NCBI GenBank assembly: GCA_903854805.1
Contig: CAINXK010000017.1
Span: forward strand, 1-7,800
DNA length: 7,800 nt
Origin: an uncultured Anaerolineae bacterium
GTDB lineage: Bacteria > Chloroflexota > Anaerolineae > Anaerolineales > Villigracilaceae
Direction: 5' to 3'
Shown: positions 6,119 through 7,800 of the stretch, one piece after another
How positions within the stretch are numbered: position 1 is the first letter of the stretch
How the letters are laid out: every line of letters starts with the position of its first letter
Notes under the pieces: model-generated
The model's database searches: none
What the model saw: the letters and a program-made list of their open reading frames with translations, nothing else
What the model was told of the DNA's origin: nothing
Position numbers and translations under genes: made by a program

Positions 6119-7075
6119 TCAATAGACTTTGTACCAATCAAAGGGCGCAGTAGCTTTATAAAATTCGGAGATTGGTTTGGCCAAGGAAATGCTCAGGGCA
6201 TTCAACCGGATCAAACGTTCACGGGCGGTAGTGCGGAGAAAATCAAGGCGCGTCTCTGGGCTCATCGTGACAGCATCTTGCCAGACGGCGCGGCCCACTG
6301 CAATACCAGAAGCGCCTGCCTGGCAGGCAGCTATGATCTGACGTTGGTAAATATCGAAAGAGACTGCGGCGGAGAGCAAAATCCATGGGATCAGGGAAGC
6401 GGCACTGACCTCTGCGCAGGCAGCAACCAGGCCGGAAGGGTCGTTTTCGGCATCTTGCGCGTCCATGGGGAGTTCGGCTTTAAGGATATCTACTCCAGGA
6501 ATGGGTGTCAGGCGGCGGGCGGTTTCAACAACCACATAACGCTTCTCATCACTGGTCAATTTGTGTCCAGTTAATGAGTACGAGAGCGGTTCTAGCATCA
6601 ACCCCAGATCATGTTTCACGCAATCCGCGGCGATCTGCGCCGTAATGGTCTCAGCCTCGGCGGCCGTGGGCGAATCTGGATGGTAGTAAACCAGCAGTTT
6701 GATCATGCTGGCACCCATGCGCTTGGCTTTTTCTACACTCCAGTCTGGAATGATCTGTGCCCGGCGGGCAGCTGCATCTCCAGCGTAACCGGTAGATTCG
6801 ACCGCAACTACAAAAGCTGTGTTTCCTGGCAGCGATCCAGATGCAATGGCCTGGGCAGCGGACACCTCGGGGTCAAGCAAAACGGCGGTGGCATATGAGG
6901 CTAACTCTCTGGTGACATCCATTTTGAAATTACTGAGGGTTGCATCTGAGAGAAAATCAGGATTAGCCTTGCGCAGATTCTGACGATGGTCGAGTGCCAA
7001 ACAAGTGAAAGTTCCGCGCGAGGAGGTGCACTGCTGCAATCCGCGCATTTTACCGATTGAGAGATTTCGCATCAT
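6119..7075 (-). CDS. LacD-type class I aldolase (tagatose-1,6-bisphosphate aldolase-like)
   Basis: A 318-residue cytoplasmic TIM-barrel aldolase of the LacD group, which cleaves tagatose-1,6-bisphosphate to dihydroxyacetone phosphate and glyceraldehyde 3-phosphate. Visible features are LALDHRQ (26-32), YATAVLLDPE (61-70), ESTGY (93-97), DWSVEKAKRMGASMIKLLVYY (start at 111), and DILKAELP (196-203). Lys199 in the last motif is the expected Schiff-base lysine, matching Lys205 of LacD. IPWILLSAAV (229-238) and SGIAVGRAVW (256-265) form the phosphate-binding end of the barrel. The same superfamily includes the sulfofructose-phosphate aldolase YihT, but the E-x-TGY and W-S-V segments look more like LacD to me. 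Translation can start at either of two adjacent ATGs (7075 or 7072); a weak AGG precedes them. It begins 5 nt after the GH4 stop. The product may accept both tagatose and fructose bisphosphates, as LacD enzymes often do. Confidence 0.87.
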   Translation of the reverse strand: MMRNLSIGKMRGLQQCTSSRGTFTCLALDHRQNLRKANPDFLSDATLSNFKMDVTRELASYATAVLLDPEVSAAQAIASGSLPGNTAFVVAVESTGYAGDAAARRAQIIPDWSVEKAKRMGASMIKLLVYYHPDSPTAAEAETITAQIAADCVKHDLGLMLEPLSYSLTGHKLTSDEKRYVVVETARRLTPIPGVDILKAELPMDAQDAENDPSGLVAACAEVSAASLIPWILLSAAVSFDIYQRQIIAACQAGASGIAVGRAVWQDAVTMSPETRLDFLRTTARERLIRLNALSISLAKPISEFYKATAPFDWYKVY

Positions 7076-7080
7076 CAGAC

Positions 7081-7800
7081 CTAAGCCGAGAAATGGCTAA
7101 ATTGAGGCAGGTAATCTTTGAATTGGGCAAACATCTCGTTGGTCATTTTGCGAATTTCAGCCAGCGAAAGCACCGCTGCAGTCAGTGGATCGTGAGCAAT
7201 CGCTCTATAAACCAGCGTGGGATCGCCCGCAATCGACGCCTGGATGGCAAGCTCCTCGATGCCACTGGAAAGCCCGGTCAGCAATGCACACTCGGCGGGT
7301 AATGCGCCAACGTGCATTGGATGAATACCGGCTTTGTCGACCAATACCGGTACTTCCACGCAAGCCCCCTGAGGCAAGTTGGTAATCAGCCCCGTATTAG
7401 GCACATTGCCGTTAAATTTGAACATCTCGCCGCCCTTCAGAGCGTTGATAATGTAAGCAGCATACTCATGCCCGCGAGCCAGATCTTCCTCACTTAATGT
7501 TCGGTCAAGTTCGGCCTTCACCTGATCCTTCCAGGTTGCTTCATTGTGCTGGTAGTATTTGAGGATCTCAGCATAATTTCCCGGATTCCAACCTGTACCG
7601 TGAGTGCAGTATTTCTCGATCAATTCGGGGCTTTTACGGAACCAGGGGTTGTATTCAGAGTTGTGTCCACTTGATTCGGTCACGTATTTGCCCAGGGCCA
7701 GATACATTTCGTTACGTACAATCTCAGTGTTATAAATTTCTGGACGCTCGGTAATGGCCTTGTGGATCAGTGGATAAGCATCAACACCATTCCACTTATA
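7081..7800 (-). CDS. GH4 glycosidase, alpha-galactosidase (MelA) type, 5' end missing
   Basis: The last 239 codons of a gene open to the right edge; the frame stays open from 7707 to 7800, so the ATG at 7707 is internal and not the start. GH4 enzymes hydrolyse glycosides with bound NAD+ and a divalent metal through oxidation at C3 and elimination, and typically have 430-480 residues, so roughly half is visible. Counting from the window edge, family landmarks are RNEMYLALG at 29-37, [17 protein letters not shown] at 40-56 with the conserved His46 region near the metal site, HGTGWNPG at 67-74, [14 protein letters not shown] at 130-143, VEVPVLVD at 148-155 and [14 protein letters not shown] at 203-216. 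These match the MelA-like alpha-galactosidase branch best, although GH4 also holds alpha-glucosidases, alpha-glucuronidases and 6-phospho-glycosidases. The N-terminal NAD+ domain and catalytic cysteine are outside the window. The stop TAG is 5 nt before the aldolase start. Confidence 0.9.
   Translation of the reverse strand, partial: YKWNGVDAYPLIHKAITERPEIYNTEIVRNEMYLALGKYVTESSGHNSEYNPWFRKSPELIEKYCTHGTGWNPGNYAEILKYYQHNEATWKDQVKAELDRTLSEEDLARGHEYAAYIINALKGGEMFKFNGNVPNTGLITNLPQGACVEVPVLVDKAGIHPMHVGALPAECALLTGLSSGIEELAIQASIAGDPTLVYRAIAHDPLTAAVLSLAEIRKMTNEMFAQFKDYLPQFSHFSA

Noticed and set aside
6113..6121. Single in-frame TGA as a sign of a broken fusion gene
   Set aside because: Both proteins have normal family lengths and natural ends around the stop, and a proper ATG follows. 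They are two intact genes.
833..7497. Plus-strand open frames opposite the genes
   Set aside because: All lie antisense to genes with clear family motifs, show no recognisable domain, and have compositions expected of shadow frames.
7081..7707. A complete 208-residue protein starting at the ATG at 7707
   Set aside because: The frame continues open to the window edge and encodes conserved GH4 residues (such as the segment before RNEMYLALG), so this ATG is internal to a larger gene.
1..7800. tRNA or rRNA genes, CRISPR arrays, transposases or long terminal repeats
   Set aside because: I saw no cloverleaf-like sequence, regularly spaced repeat units, transposase-like protein or matching inverted ends. 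The only notable repeat is the short operator-like array near 1129-1169.

Overview
The window is one face of a bacterial carbohydrate-use locus. Every supported gene lies on the minus strand, so transcription runs from position 7800 towards position 1. There are seven substantial genes, plus the first nine codons of an eighth at the left edge. GC content is middling: hand-counted 60-base lines give about 55-63% in most genes and about 32-57% in the transporter gene. The proteins resemble sugar-catabolism proteins of anaerobic, polysaccharide-degrading bacteria, and an Anaerolineae-like Chloroflexota is my best guess. This is an impression from protein style only; no rRNA or other lineage marker is present.

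Right part (7800 to 1283) is a compact operon in this transcription order: a GH4 glycosidase of the alpha-galactosidase (MelA) type, whose 5' end is outside the window; a LacD-type class I aldolase; a ribokinase-like PfkB sugar kinase; a second PfkB kinase of the 1-phosphofructokinase/tagatose-6-phosphate kinase (FruK/LacC) type; a GH127 (DUF1680) glycoside hydrolase; and a BASS-family (bile acid:Na+ symporter-like) membrane transporter. Junctions are 5, 3, -4, 2 and 2 nt, so the genes are almost certainly co-transcribed and probably translationally coupled. The operon promoter lies beyond position 7800.

Left part (1203 to 1) is a separate transcription unit. It has a promoter with perfect sigma-70 -35 and -10 hexamers, three CG-centred operator-like boxes exactly 14 bp apart just downstream of the -10, a LacI/GalR-family repressor gene, and after 28 bp the start of a further gene. 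That gene has a strong ribosome binding site, and its visible N-terminus resembles DegT/DnrJ/EryC1 aminotransferases.

Working model (inference): the two glycosidases release monosaccharides from an alpha-galactoside-like and an arabinofuranoside-like substrate. The two kinases phosphorylate a ketohexose twice and the aldolase cleaves the bisphosphate to trioses, as in the tagatose-6-phosphate pathway. The BASS protein moves an anionic substrate or end product. The LacI protein senses a sugar or sugar phosphate and probably represses its own promoter. No isomerase linking the released sugar to the kinases is visible, so the actual sugar is unresolved. A sulfosugar (sulfo-EMP-like) role is a less likely alternative. 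No RNA gene, mobile element or CRISPR array was seen, and no stretch longer than 300 bases lacks a gene.
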